Source: Arthrobacter sp. Bz4
GTDB lineage: Bacteria; Actinomycetota; Actinomycetes; Actinomycetales; Micrococcaceae
Length of the DNA stretch: 64,000 bases
NCBI RefSeq assembly: GCF_003075455.1
Contig: NZ_QDAE01000001.1
Coordinates: 310,001 to 374,000, forward strand
Direction: 5' to 3'
In this document: piece after piece, positions 36,601 to 45,918 of the stretch
Position numbering within the stretch: position 1 is the stretch's first letter
Layout of the letters: every line of letters starts with the position of its first letter
Made by a program: the position numbers and the translations under genes
Notes under the pieces: model-generated
Told to the model about the DNA's origin: nothing
Databases searched by the model: none
What the model saw: only the letters and a program-made list of their open reading frames with translations

Positions 36601-36646
36601 TTGCAGCTTCACCAAGTAGGCTTTATAACGAATCGTTAGATTCGTT
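36601..36646 (+). promoter_or_regulatory. oleA promoter with overlapping operator palindromes
   Basis: TTGCAG (36601-36606), a 17-bp spacer and TATAAC (36624-36629) make a good housekeeping promoter reading toward oleA. Two nested palindromes overlap the -10 region: TAACGA-A-TCGTTA (36626-36638) and AACGAATC-GTTA-GATTCGTT (36627-36646). This layout suits repression by a TetR-like dimer; the regulator is not in the window. Confidence 0.6.
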
Positions 36647-36721
36647 TGTGCGTCCGAGCGCCCTAGAGGCCATCCAGCGCAGGTAACCGAGGCGCACTGA
36701 CTAGTCGACAAGGCAGGAAAT

Positions 36722-37744
36722 TTGACCGGCAATTTCAACTTCCGACACCACAACACCGCGCTACTTGGCGTAGAGAGTGTTGAGGCTCCGGTCATCGTAA
36801 CCTCCAATGAGTTCGACCGGGTATTGGCTCCGGCGCTGAAGCGCCTTCGTCTCTCCAACGGCCTGCTCCAGCGGGTGGCCGGAATCACCGAACGCCGATG
36901 GTGGGCTCCAGGCACCAAGTTCGACGACGCCGCCATCGAGGCAGGAGCCAAAGCGTTGGCTTCCTCGGGGATCGAAGCGTCGCAGATCGGGCTGCTGATC
37001 AACACCTCGGTGACCCGGACCAACCTGGAACCGTCGGTGGCAGTGAAAATCCACAACAACCTGGGGTTGCCCTCGTCGGCGATGAACTTCGACGTCGCCA
37101 ACGCCTGCCTGGGTTTCGTCAACGGCATCACCCTGGCAGCGAACATGATCGAAGCCGGACAGATCCAGTACGCCATGGTGGTCAACGGTGAAGATTCCCA
37201 GGCCACCCAGGAAGCCACGCTGCGCAGGCTCAACCAGCCGGACGCCACCAGGGCCAGCTTCCTGCAGGAATTTGCCACCCTCACCCTCGGGTCGGGCGCT
37301 GCGGCTGCGGTGCTGGGTCCTGCCGATGCGCACCCCGGCGCCCACCGTGTGCTGGGCGGAGTGGCACGGGCCGGTACCGAACACCACGAATTGTGTATCG
37401 GCGGGATGGACGGCATGTACACCGATGCTCAGGGGTTGCTCGACGGCGGCCTCGAACTGGTTGTCGATGCCTGGAAGGAAGCGCAGCAGGAATGGGACTG
37501 GACGTCGATGGACCGCTACATCACCCATCAGGTGAGCAGCACCCACACGAACGCCATTGTTGAGGCCATTGATCTGGATCCTTCACGGGTACCGATGACC
37601 TTCCAGAAATGGGGCAATGTGGGTCCGGCGTCGCTGCCGATGACCCTGGCCGCTGAAGCCCAGACGCTGACCTCGGGTGACCGGGTGCTGTGCATGGGTG
37701 TCGGTTCCGGGTTGAACACCGCGATGCTGGAGATTGCGTGGTAA
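36722..37744 (+). CDS. oleA: OleA, thiolase-like beta-ketoacid-forming condensing enzyme
   Basis: OleA joins two fatty acyl-CoAs head to head to give a 2-alkyl-3-ketoacid, the first step to long-chain olefins. The 340-residue protein is FabH-like with the catalytic cysteine at residue 129 (DVANACLGFVNG), His269 in YITHQVSSTH and Asn in KWGNVGPASLP. RWWAPGTKFDD near the N-terminus is OleA-like rather than FabH-like. The start is TTG with AGGAAA just upstream. The end overlaps the oleBC start by 7 bp. A housekeeping FabH is present separately at 3523-4574. Confidence 0.9.
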   Translation: MTGNFNFRHHNTALLGVESVEAPVIVTSNEFDRVLAPALKRLRLSNGLLQRVAGITERRWWAPGTKFDDAAIEAGAKALASSGIEASQIGLLINTSVTRTNLEPSVAVKIHNNLGLPSSAMNFDVANACLGFVNGITLAANMIEAGQIQYAMVVNGEDSQATQEATLRRLNQPDATRASFLQEFATLTLGSGAAAAVLGPADAHPGAHRVLGGVARAGTEHHELCIGGMDGMYTDAQGLLDGGLELVVDAWKEAQQEWDWTSMDRYITHQVSSTHTNAIVEAIDLDPSRVPMTFQKWGNVGPASLPMTLAAEAQTLTSGDRVLCMGVGSGLNTAMLEIAW

Positions 37745-40491
37745 CACTTCCCGGCGTCGACCCCTCGTGGCCGGCCTACCGAGACGTCCCCTCGACCGCT
37801 GCCGTGGATCCGGCAGGCACCACCAACAGCTGGCATTACCTGGATAACGGATCGCAGCTTTTGGAGCCGCCCAGGGGCACGCTGCTCTGTGTGCATGGCA
37901 ACCCCACCTGGTCGTATCTGTGGAGGTCTGTGCTCGCTGCCGGCGTTGAGCACGGCTGGCGGGTGATCGCCGTCGACCAGTTGAACATGGGTTTGTCGGA
38001 GCGGACCGGCCGCTTTCGTCGGCTCGCCGACCGTGTGGATGACCTGAATGATTTTGTCGAGTCGATTGGGCTGACCGGGCCGGTCATCACGGTCGGTCAT
38101 GACTGGGGTGGCGTGGTGAGCCTCGGGTTCGCCAACCGGCGCAGGGACCTGCTGTCCGGCGTCGTGCTCACCAATACCGCAATTCATCAAGACCCCGATC
38201 GCCAGATTCCTGCGCCGCTGCGGCTGGCGCTGCATCCGATGGTGCACCGCTGGGGGACCAGGGACACGTCGGCGTTCCTTGATGTCACCCATTCGCTGGC
38301 GCGTCCGTCGCTGCCCAAGGAAGTGCGGAAGGCGTTTCTGCTGCCGTACCGCGGTGGTGCCAGGCGTCAGGGGATCGCTGATTTTGTCGCGGATATTCCT
38401 GCGCGCCCGTCGCATCCGAGTTATCCGACGCTTCGGTCCATCGCGGAGGGCATTCGCACCCTTGAGGTGCCTGCCCTGATGCTGTGGGGTCCCGAAGATC
38501 CGATTTTCTCCGACACCTACCTCAACGATCTGGCGGAGCGACTCCCCCAGGCCGATATTCACCGGTTCGAGGGAGCCAGCCACCTGGTCGGCGAGGATCG
38601 GGACATTGCGACGCCCCTGTTCAGGTGGCTCAACGGAGCCCGGTCCGCTGGCGCAGCGTCCCCAGAGGCAGTGTCCCCTGAGGCAGCGCCCCCTGAGGCA
38701 GTGTCCCCAGAGGCAGCGTCCCCAGAGGCAGCGTCCCCAGAGGCAGCGTTCCCGGAGGCAGCGTTCCCGGACCAGGAACCAGCTCAAGCAGGCACCTTCA
38801 CCCCGCTGGAACACGAGCTGATTCAGCGCGCCAACGGCCCCCACACGGACCAGTTGGCTGTTGCCGACATGGGCGCCGACGGCCAGATTGAGCGGTCGCT
38901 GTCCTGGCAAGGCCTTGAGCGTGAAGTGCAGACCCTCGCCGCAGCTCTGCGGCAGATCGGCGTGCGACGCGGCAGCCGGATCAGCCTGATGGTTCCGCCC
39001 GGAGTCGAACTCACTGTGCTCCTGTATGCCTGCTTGCGGATCGGCGCCGTGATTATCGTCGCCGACGCCGGCCTGGGGAGAAAGGGCCTTAGCAAGGCCG
39101 TTCGTGGCACGGTCCCCGATTTCCTGATCGGCATCGACCTGGCGCTCACCGCCGCGAAGCTTTTCAACTGGCCGGGTCGCCGGATCAGTGTTGCGACGTT
39201 GCCGGCCGCGAAACGGAAGCTCCTCGGGGTGCAGCATTCGCTCGCCGAACTCCGCGCGGCCAGCGGAGATGGGACGTCTACCGAGACCGACGATGCCGGT
39301 CTCGATCCCGACGGTCTTGATCCCGATGCCGACGCGGCCATCCTCTTCACCTCGGGTTCTACCGGCCCGGCCAAGGGGGTCGTCTACACCCATCGGCGGC
39401 TCGCAGCGATGCGGGATACCCTGGCCCAGACCTTCAACATTCGACCCGGCGACGGGCTGGTGGCAGGGTTCGCGCCGTTCGCGTTGCTGGGTCCAGCCCT
39501 GGGGACGACGTCAATCACTCCCGACATGGACGTCACCAAACCGAAGACCCTATCCGCGGCGGCTCTTGCAGACGCCGTCGCCGCCATCCATGCGACCACC
39601 GTGTTTGCGTCTCCTGCGGCCCTTCGAAACATTCTCGCCACCCAGCCAGAACTCACTGACCAGCACCGGGCGGCATTGGCCGGTGTTTCGCTGCTGCTTT
39701 CGGCCGGGGCTCCCGTGCCGTCACGGTTGCTGACCGAGCTGCTGGGTATTCTTCCTGGGGCATCGCTGCACACGCCCTACGGCATGACCGAAGCGTTACC
39801 CGTGACCGACGTCGACCTCGGGTTGATCCTCTCGGCCGAAGCCGATGCAGCAGCCGGGAATGTGGTTGGCGCTGGGAACGGCGTCTGTGTGGGCAGAGCT
39901 AACTCGGGCGCAGAGATCACCGTTAGGCCCCTCAACCAGGAGGGTACCGCCGACGGCGACCCCACCACCGATGCCGGTATCACTGGGGAAATCCTCGTCC
40001 ACGCTCCTCACGTCAAAGAGCGTTACCACCGGTTGTGGATGACTCAGCGTGAGAGCTCTCGCAGCGGCGGCTGGCACCGCACCGGAGATGTGGGCCATTT
40101 CGACGGCGACGGCAGGCTCTGGGTCGAGGGCAGACTCCCCCACATCGTGACTGCGTCGACGGGTGTTGTGACCCCGGTCGGGGTGGAACAGGCGCTGGAA
40201 TCGGTCGACGTCGTCGGGCTGGCCGCGGTGGTTGGTGTTGGTCCGGCAGGCACCCAGGCGGTCGTTGCAGTGGTTGAGACCATCCCCCCGGTCAAGAAGC
40301 CTGGCCTGGCCGGAGCTGAGCTGGCGGCTCAGGCACGGAATGCGGCCCGGTCCGTCGGCGTGGAGTTGTCGGCAGTGTTGGCGGTCCCGTCGTTGCCCAC
40401 CGACATCAGGCACAACGCGAAGATTGACCGGACAGCGGTTGCGGTGTGGGCTGCCGGGGTGCTCGCCGGCGGCCGGGTCGGCAAGCTGTGA
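37738..40491 (+). CDS. oleBC: OleBC fusion: beta-lactone decarboxylase plus beta-lactone synthetase
   Basis: Two olefin-pathway enzymes are fused. Residues 1-300 are OleB, an alpha/beta hydrolase of the haloalkane-dehalogenase type (HGNPTWSYLWR; nucleophile Asp122 in GHDWGG) that converts beta-lactone to olefin and CO2. Residues about 350-917 are OleC, an AMP-ligase-like beta-lactone synthetase (AILFTSGSTGPAKGV, TPYGMTEALPV, WHRTGDVGHFD). The fusion is known in actinobacteria. The linker at residues 308-342 is encoded by seven 15-bp repeats (38659-38763) giving SPEAA/SPEAV units. GTG start with GGAG 5 bp upstream; its stop overlaps the oleD start. Confidence 0.92.
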   Translation: MVTLPGVDPSWPAYRDVPSTAAVDPAGTTNSWHYLDNGSQLLEPPRGTLLCVHGNPTWSYLWRSVLAAGVEHGWRVIAVDQLNMGLSERTGRFRRLADRVDDLNDFVESIGLTGPVITVGHDWGGVVSLGFANRRRDLLSGVVLTNTAIHQDPDRQIPAPLRLALHPMVHRWGTRDTSAFLDVTHSLARPSLPKEVRKAFLLPYRGGARRQGIADFVADIPARPSHPSYPTLRSIAEGIRTLEVPALMLWGPEDPIFSDTYLNDLAERLPQADIHRFEGASHLVGEDRDIATPLFRWLNGARSAGAASPEAVSPEAAPPEAVSPEAASPEAASPEAAFPEAAFPDQEPAQAGTFTPLEHELIQRANGPHTDQLAVADMGADGQIERSLSWQGLEREVQTLAAALRQIGVRRGSRISLMVPPGVELTVLLYACLRIGAVIIVADAGLGRKGLSKAVRGTVPDFLIGIDLALTAAKLFNWPGRRISVATLPAAKRKLLGVQHSLAELRAASGDGTSTETDDAGLDPDGLDPDADAAILFTSGSTGPAKGVVYTHRRLAAMRDTLAQTFNIRPGDGLVAGFAPFALLGPALGTTSITPDMDVTKPKTLSAAALADAVAAIHATTVFASPAALRNILATQPELTDQHRAALAGVSLLLSAGAPVPSRLLTELLGILPGASLHTPYGMTEALPVTDVDLGLILSAEADAAAGNVVGAGNGVCVGRANSGAEITVRPLNQEGTADGDPTTDAGITGEILVHAPHVKERYHRLWMTQRESSRSGGWHRTGDVGHFDGDGRLWVEGRLPHIVTASTGVVTPVGVEQALESVDVVGLAAVVGVGPAGTQAVVAVVETIPPVKKPGLAGAELAAQARNAARSVGVELSAVLAVPSLPTDIRHNAKIDRTAVAVWAAGVLAGGRVGKL

Positions 40492-41474
40492 GGGTTCTCG
40501 TCACCGGTGCCAGCGGGATGCTGGGCCGGGTTACTGCCGCGCTCCTCCAGGCGCAGGGTCACGCGGTCAGGACGTTTCAGCGGCGCCCATCCGGTCTGGC
40601 TGGCGTTGAAGACAGTCTCGGATCGATCACCGACCAGACGGCAATCCACCGCGCTGTGCAGGGCATGGATGCGGTGGTGCACCTCGCGGCGAAGGTTTCC
40701 TTCGCGGGTGCTGCCGCTGACTTCGAGGCAATCAATGTGGAGGGCACCCGTGTCCTGCTCGAAGAGTCGCGCGCGGCCGGTGTGCGCGACTTCGTCTTCA
40801 TTTCCTCGCCGTCGGTGGCGCACGTGGGTGAGGCACTCGTGGGTCAAGGTGCCACTGAGGCCACTCCGGCTCTGGTGCGCGGCAATTACGCGCAGACCAA
40901 GGCCAAAGCCGAACTGCTCGCGTTGGACGCCAACAGCGAAAGTTTCAGGGTGGCAGCGGTCCGTCCCCACATTGTGTGGGGTCCCGGTGACACGCAGCTG
41001 GTTGAACGGGTGCTGGAGCGTGCGCGTGCCGGGCGCCTGCCGTTCCTTGACGCCGGCACCGCCCTGGTCGACACCACCTACGTGGATAACGCGGCCGCAG
41101 CGATCGGCGCAGCCTTGAGCGGCATGGATCGGTTGGCTGGACAAGCTGTGGTGGTCACCAATGGTGAGCCCCGCCCGATCGGTGAATTGATCGCCGGAAT
41201 CTGCCGGGCCGGAGGGGTTCAGCCGCCGCGGTGGGCCGTTCCTGGCGGTGTGGCACGGGTCGCGGGATCCCTGGTGGAATTCCTCTGGCAGCGCGGCGGG
41301 ATCGAGAGTGAACCGCCGATGACCCGCTTCCTTGCGGAGCAACTATCGACTGCACACTGGTTTGATCAGCGCAGGACCCGCGAGTTGCTCGATTGGACGC
41401 CTGCGGTGTCAGTGGATGAAGGCCTGGCCCGCCTGGCACAGCATTACCAGGGGAACCAGGCTTCCTTCTCCTAG
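40488..41474 (+). CDS. oleD: OleD, NADPH-dependent 2-alkyl-3-ketoacid reductase
   Basis: OleD reduces the OleA product to the beta-hydroxy acid used by OleC. The 328-residue extended SDR has the nucleotide motif VTGASGMLGRV and the catalytic pair Tyr134/Lys138 in YAQTKAK. The later segment DTTYVDNAAAAI is typical of 3-beta-HSD-like reductases. GTG start overlaps the oleBC stop (GTGA), so the three genes form one coupled operon. Ends before a short gap, then the convergent NlpC/P60 gene. Confidence 0.92.
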   Translation: MRVLVTGASGMLGRVTAALLQAQGHAVRTFQRRPSGLAGVEDSLGSITDQTAIHRAVQGMDAVVHLAAKVSFAGAAADFEAINVEGTRVLLEESRAAGVRDFVFISSPSVAHVGEALVGQGATEATPALVRGNYAQTKAKAELLALDANSESFRVAAVRPHIVWGPGDTQLVERVLERARAGRLPFLDAGTALVDTTYVDNAAAAIGAALSGMDRLAGQAVVVTNGEPRPIGELIAGICRAGGVQPPRWAVPGGVARVAGSLVEFLWQRGGIESEPPMTRFLAEQLSTAHWFDQRRTRELLDWTPAVSVDEGLARLAQHYQGNQASFS

Positions 41475-41700
41475 CGATCCATCAGAGCGTGGAGACGTCC
41501 CTGAATGTCAGTTCGTCGCCAGGTGAGCTGGCTCGGTGGTGCCACGCAGTTTTCCGTTGTCGTATCTTGACCCCTCGGTTGCCTCGGTGTCATTGGCTTG
41601 CCTTATCGGGGACCAAAGCGTCCGGAAAGCACGAATGCGCCACCGGATTTCTCCGATGACGCATTCGGGTGCTGACAACCGTACCGCTGACGCGGAGGGT

Positions 41701-42591
41701 TTAGAGGGTGTAGTACCCAACCAGTGGCATGGCGCTGACCGCGTGGACCAGGGTGCCCTGGCTCGGGTTCAGTGCGCTGACCATCTGGCCGCCACCGATG
41801 TAGATGCCGATGTGTCCGCCGCCGTTCTGGACGACAAGGTCGCCGGGCTGAGGGTTGCTGGTGGGGGTCAGCGCGCCCATCTGTGCCTGGCTGGTGCGGG
41901 GCAGGTCGATGCCGTGCTGAGCGTAGACCCACTGCACGAAGCCCGAGCAGTCCCAGCCGCCTGGCGAGGTGCCGCCGTAGACGTAGGGGGAGCCAACGAG
42001 GCCCTGTGCTGTTCCGGCGATCCCTGCGCTGGAAACCTGTCCGCCGGTGGATGCTGCTCCCATTGGCTGGATGGTCTCGGAAGCGGTGGTGATGCCCAGG
42101 GTGCTGGTTTCGGCAGGCGCCGGAGCGGCTGCTGGTGCAGCAACTGGGGCGGGAGCAGCAGCCGGAGCTGGTGCTGCAGCCGGTGCTGATACCTGAGTGG
42201 CCTGGCCGGCGTTGCCGGACAGTGAGATGACGTCACCTGGGTAGATGATCGAGTCCCAGCCAAGACCGTTCGAGGCGAAGATGGCCTCGATGCTGACGCC
42301 GTAGGTGCTGGCGATGCTGCCCAGAGTATCTCCGGACTGAACGGTGTGAGTGGTGGAGCTGGCGGCGGTCGTCTGGGCAACTGGTGCGGAGACGGCGGCC
42401 GGGGCGCTTACGTTGACTTCGCCTGCAGCGTTGGCTGGGAGTCCGGCGCTGAACATCAAACCTGATGCGGCGACGACTACAGCTGCTGGACGACCGATGG
42501 CGCCAGCGTGAGAGCTAACTGCCTTGGAAACGGTCTGCATGGCGCTTGGTGGGGTTGCACGGTGGCGCGCGATATAACGGTTCTTGGACAT
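41701..42591 (-). CDS. Secreted LysM-NlpC/P60 peptidoglycan hydrolase
   Basis: This 296-residue wall enzyme has a signal region (about 1-55, ending in ANAA), a LysM domain (about 80-125, THTVQSGDTLGSIASTYGVS), an Ala/Pro linker (about 135-165) and a C-terminal NlpC/P60 catalytic domain. The catalytic Cys is residue 215 in GGWDCSGFVQW, and the His is in GGGHIGIYIGG. Such D,L-endopeptidases cut peptide stems during growth or separation. I chose the ATG at 42591, with GGGAGAGG upstream, although the frame continues open for over 1 kb upstream. A ydaO-type riboswitch occupies the leader. Confidence 0.93.
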   Translation of the reverse strand: MSKNRYIARHRATPPSAMQTVSKAVSSHAGAIGRPAAVVVAASGLMFSAGLPANAAGEVNVSAPAAVSAPVAQTTAASSTTHTVQSGDTLGSIASTYGVSIEAIFASNGLGWDSIIYPGDVISLSGNAGQATQVSAPAAAPAPAAAPAPVAAPAAAPAPAETSTLGITTASETIQPMGAASTGGQVSSAGIAGTAQGLVGSPYVYGGTSPGGWDCSGFVQWVYAQHGIDLPRTSQAQMGALTPTSNPQPGDLVVQNGGGHIGIYIGGGQMVSALNPSQGTLVHAVSAMPLVGYYTL

Positions 42592-42597
42592 GATGTT

Positions 42598-42770
42598 GCC
42601 TCTCCCAATGCCTGCGAAGTTAGCTGTCGGATTCGGATGGGAGCCACCCGGGCGCTGTGCGCCTTCACCCCTAGGTCGTCTGGCGACGACCACTACTACT
42701 GGTTCCCCCGCTTCTGCCTGATGTGTGCGAACGGACCTTACGACGGCGGCAGAATTAGGCAATCTGTCGA
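42598..42770 (-). ncRNA. ydaO/yuaA-type (c-di-AMP) riboswitch upstream of the NlpC/P60 gene
   Basis: The leader contains the conserved blocks of this class in order: GCCTAATTCTGCCG, GGGGGAACCA, GGGGTGAAGG and, close to the gene, CCGAATCCGACAGCTAAC followed by GGCATTGGGAGAGG. Actinobacterial cell-wall hydrolase genes are well-known hosts of this riboswitch, which usually lowers expression when c-di-AMP is high. The last block reaches the ribosome site. Confidence 0.85.
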
Positions 42771-42807
42771 AAGGACGCTGAGTTGAACGGAACCCGACGT
42801 GCGGTCC

Positions 42808-42837
42808 ACTGTACATTTCCTGGTCCGGGTTTGTCAC
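42808..42837 (-). promoter_or_regulatory. Probable promoter of the riboswitch/NlpC transcript
   Basis: GTGACA (42837-42832) and TACAGT (42813-42808) with an 18-bp spacer lie about 40 bp before the first riboswitch block. Confidence 0.5.
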
Positions 42838-42840
42838 ATT

Positions 42841-43692
42841 TAGGTTACGGCGGCAGTATGCTGTTGGATGTCCCAGGTCGGGGCGCGGGTCCGACCGTGG
42901 AGGGCTGAGGCAATCCAACACGACCTGCAGGAATTCCGCCGGGGCGTGAACGAGCATCGAATAGGTGACACGGAGAATCCGTGCTCGACCGGTGGTGAGC
43001 AGGTTCCATCGGCGGCGGTCTTCGGCGAATTCGGCGGGACCACTGTGATGGTTGCGTCCGCTGGCTTCGATGCCCAGCTGTCCTTCGACGAACAGATCAA
43101 GCCGTCCCACACCCTTGATGTACACCTGTGTTTGGACGCTGAGTCCTGCGCGGCGCAGGTGGTAGCGGGCTGCGGTTTCGATGATGGATTGTGAATGGGG
43201 ATCGATCATTCGCAGCACTGCCCTTTCTCGGGCGTCTCGTTTTCCAGCCAAGGCAGCGAGCGGTTCGCGGGGCGTCACATGTTTCAGTACCACCGCCGAG
43301 TCCAGGATGCAGAGCGCGTCAAGCTCTGGCAGACATCTGACACTTTGTACGCAGATATCCAGGATGCTGAGGCGACCTTGCGCCCGATGGACTTTGGACC
43401 CTTCCCCCAGCCGCCGGCTGTGGGAGACCCTCACATGGAGCCACGATGGTGGACGCAGCACCCAGAGGTTTCGTTGCGTTGCGGCACTGATCCAGGCCAG
43501 TTCAGCTTTGGCACACGTTGCAGTGAGCAGACTCCCAGTGATGCCGGGTAGCGCAAAGACTCCTGGCCCTGGGTTTACCACCTCACCCTTTGCGAGGGCT
43601 GCGCGGAGGTGAACGGATCCCAGACCGGCGCGGGTGGGTTCCCTACGGCGTGCCACGCCGCCTGGTTCTTGCAGTGTCTTGACCGTGTCCAT
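42841..43692 (-). CDS. DUF559/AbiEi-antitoxin-like protein without a visible stop codon
   Basis: The N-terminus (RAGLGSVHLRAALAKGEVVNPGPGVFALPG) is the winged-helix start common to actinobacterial AbiEi-antitoxin-like/DUF559 proteins. The middle shows GRLDLFVEGQLGIEASGRNHH, a Vsr-like nuclease core. The expected end is near residue 270-285, but no stop occurs there; the frame runs on through the riboswitch and joins the NlpC/P60 gene in frame. I end the feature at 42841, the last codon before the promoter. A lost stop or a base error near the 3' end is likely. ATG at 43692 is preferred; TTG at 43698 is possible. Confidence 0.6.
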
Positions 43693-43853
43693 GCCCAATG
43701 GTTGCCCTCTTTTGGGGTGTCAATGCGGCGTCACCCGTTCTATGTGGGTAAGCCTCCTTGGTGGAGCGGGAGTGGGGCTGGGGCTAGTGGGCAACGTGTC
43801 ACGGGTGAGCTGCGAGGGAGTGCTGAGCCAAGGATCCCGGCTGCAGGGATGTG

Positions 43854-44852
43854 CTACCAGCGGCCGTTGCGGGGCTTCGGCTGACACCGCGGGCAACTGA
43901 ACGACGAACGGTTCATAAACATCTCGCGGCGGATCAGCGAAAGGCTGTCAAAGAGCGGGTCGGCGGCGCAGCGGGTACAGGGTTCGCCCTCGCGGCCGTA
44001 GGCGTTGAGGGAACGTTCAAAGTAACCGGAGCTGCCGTTGACATTCACATAGAGTGAGTCAAAGCTGGTGCCGCCAGCGTCGAGCGCCCGCAGCATCACA
44101 TCACGGCAGGCATCAATCAGCCGTAGGGCATCGGCCCGGCGCATGACATCCGTGGGGCGGGCATAGTGGACTTTGGCTGCCCACAGCGCTTCGTCGGCGT
44201 AGATGTTGCCGATTCCCGATACCAGTCCCTGGTCCAGTAGCGCCCGTTTAATTCCGGTCCTGCGTCGCCGGAGCTTTGCGAAGAAGTCATCGAAGGAGAA
44301 CGCCGGATCCAGCGGATCGCGGGCTATGTGAGAAGCCTCAACCGGGATCAGCGGCAGTGGACTCTCCCCCAGCCCACCCGGATGGCCGTCTGTGGTCGAC
44401 ACCATCGACGTCACAAAGAGGCCGCCGAAAATGCGCTGATCAACAAACCGAAGCTCCTGCGGCAGGGGTCCGGCATCAGGATCGTCGACAGCCGACAGGG
44501 TGAGCCTGACCCGCAAGTGCTTTTCCTCGGGCAAGCCTGCGTCTTTGACCAGCAGCTGGCCGCTCATGCCCAGGTGAGCCATCAGGGCCACTGGCGCGAC
44601 ACCACTCGTGCCACCACTCGTGGCAGTCCCACCAGCCTCGGCCGGAGGGGCCAACGGCATCCACAGGAACTTTCCCCGCCGCACCACGTCCAGCACCCGG
44701 GCTCCCACCAGATTGCCGGCGAAGTCTTCGGCGCCCAGCCCGTGACGGCGGATGGAGCGGACATCAAGGATGTCGACGTCGTCAATGGTTCGTCCCAACA
44801 CCCAGCGGGCGAGGCCGCGACGCACCACCTCAACCTCGGGAAGTTCAGGCAT
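43854..44852 (-). CDS. mutM: Formamidopyrimidine-DNA glycosylase
   Basis: MutM (Fpg) removes 8-oxoguanine and related oxidised bases. The N-terminus [13 protein letters not shown] provides the catalytic Pro (after Met removal) and Glu. Lys is in RRGKFLW, the H2TH region is [20 protein letters not shown], and a C-terminal zinc finger has CTRC and CPRC. An Ala/Gly-rich insert near residues 70-85 makes it slightly long (332). It begins 8 bp after the rnc stop, in the usual rpmF-rnc-mutM order. Confidence 0.95.
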   Translation of the reverse strand: MPELPEVEVVRRGLARWVLGRTIDDVDILDVRSIRRHGLGAEDFAGNLVGARVLDVVRRGKFLWMPLAPPAEAGGTATSGGTSGVAPVALMAHLGMSGQLLVKDAGLPEEKHLRVRLTLSAVDDPDAGPLPQELRFVDQRIFGGLFVTSMVSTTDGHPGGLGESPLPLIPVEASHIARDPLDPAFSFDDFFAKLRRRRTGIKRALLDQGLVSGIGNIYADEALWAAKVHYARPTDVMRRADALRLIDACRDVMLRALDAGGTSFDSLYVNVNGSSGYFERSLNAYGREGEPCTRCAADPLFDSLSLIRREMFMNRSSFSCPRCQPKPRNGRW

Positions 44853-44860
44853 GGTACGGC

Positions 44861-45649
44861 TTAGGCTGACTCGGCCGAACCGGGGGCGGCAGTCAGGTCA
44901 GAAGCATCAGCAGGGCCAGTGCCATTGGCTGGGGCCGACACCGAGTAAGCGGCCGATTTGGGTTCGTGGGCGAGGTGCCGGAGCATCTTCCACGACGCGG
45001 CGGCTGCCTCCTGCTCGGCTTCCTTCTTGGAGGGACCCGACCCGGAGCCATACGGCAGTCCGCCGACCATGAGGAGGGCTTCGAAGGTGCGTGCGTGGTC
45101 GGGGCCGGAGCCGGTGACCTTGTAGTCAATGGCGCCGAGCCGGCGTGCTGCGGCGATTTCCTGGATGCTGGTTTTCCAGTCGGTGCCGGCGCCCATCGCT
45201 GCAGCACTGCCAAGCAGCGGCGCGACAAGCCGCATCACCATGGCCCGAGCCACTTCAATACCGTTGTCCAGGTAGGTAGCGCCAATAATGGCTTCCATCG
45301 TGTCAGCGAGGATCGAAGCCTTGTTCTTGCCGTTGGTCAGCTTCTCCCCCTGGCCCAGGAGCACATACTCGCCGAGGTCCAGTTCGCGGGCAATCCCGGC
45401 CAGGGCACGGGTGCTGACGACGGCGGAGCGTCGCTTGGCGAGATCGCCCTCTGACAGGTCGGGGTTATCCCGGTACAGCGCGTCGGTGACCGCGAGTCCC
45501 AGCACCGAGTCGCCCAGGAACTCCAGGCGCTCGTTGGTGGGGATGCCCCCGTGCTCGTAGGCGAACGAGCGGTGTGTCAGGGCAAGACGAAGCGTCCCGG
45601 CGTCTATAGAGACACCGAGACGCTTCAAAAGGTCTTCAGTATTAGCCAC
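44861..45649 (-). CDS. rnc: Ribonuclease III
   Basis: RNase III cleaves double-stranded RNA, including rRNA precursors. The catalytic motif [14 protein letters not shown] and the second acidic motif [13 protein letters not shown] are intact, followed by the double-stranded RNA-binding domain (about 160-230, [21 protein letters not shown]). An Ala/Ser-rich tail brings it to 262 residues. It lies 63 bp downstream of rpmF. Confidence 0.96.
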   Translation of the reverse strand: MANTEDLLKRLGVSIDAGTLRLALTHRSFAYEHGGIPTNERLEFLGDSVLGLAVTDALYRDNPDLSEGDLAKRRSAVVSTRALAGIARELDLGEYVLLGQGEKLTNGKNKASILADTMEAIIGATYLDNGIEVARAMVMRLVAPLLGSAAAMGAGTDWKTSIQEIAAARRLGAIDYKVTGSGPDHARTFEALLMVGGLPYGSGSGPSKKEAEQEAAAASWKMLRHLAHEPKSAAYSVSAPANGTGPADASDLTAAPGSAESA

Positions 45650-45712
45650 GTCTACTTACGCATTCGCATAAGAACGCTGCGGGTCCCCCGTTGCCGGGGT
45701 ACGCAGCGGTCG

Positions 45713-45916
45713 TTAGACGTCGGCTACTTTGCGTCCCTTGTACTCAAGGAACAGTGCAGTGCCGGCGGAGTCGGTTACTACCTTGGCCTGGTGAGCCAGG
45801 CTGTAGGTAACGCGGCCGTTCTCCACGGTCTTCACCAGTTTGGGCGCAGTTGCCTTCCACTGGGACCGACGTGCACGGGTATTCGAGCGGGACATTTTCC
45901 GCTTAGGAACAGCCAC
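45713..45916 (-). CDS. rpmF: 50S ribosomal protein L32
   Basis: The 67-residue basic protein starts [21 protein letters not shown], which is diagnostic for L32. The zinc-binding CxxC pairs of some L32 proteins are absent, so this is the Cys-free form. It starts 2 bp after the DUF177 stop. Confidence 0.96.
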   Translation of the reverse strand: MAVPKRKMSRSNTRARRSQWKATAPKLVKTVENGRVTYSLAHQAKVVTDSAGTALFLEYKGRKVADV

Positions 45917-45918
45917 GA

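Noticed and set aside
36535-37422. 295-codon open frame antisense to oleA
   Set aside because: It is opposite conserved OleA catalytic sequence and covers the oleA promoter; no homology recognised.
37528-39393. 621-codon open frame antisense to oleA/oleBC
   Set aside because: It mirrors the repeat and GC-rich third positions of oleBC, has no recognisable domain, and the sense frame is a complete known enzyme.
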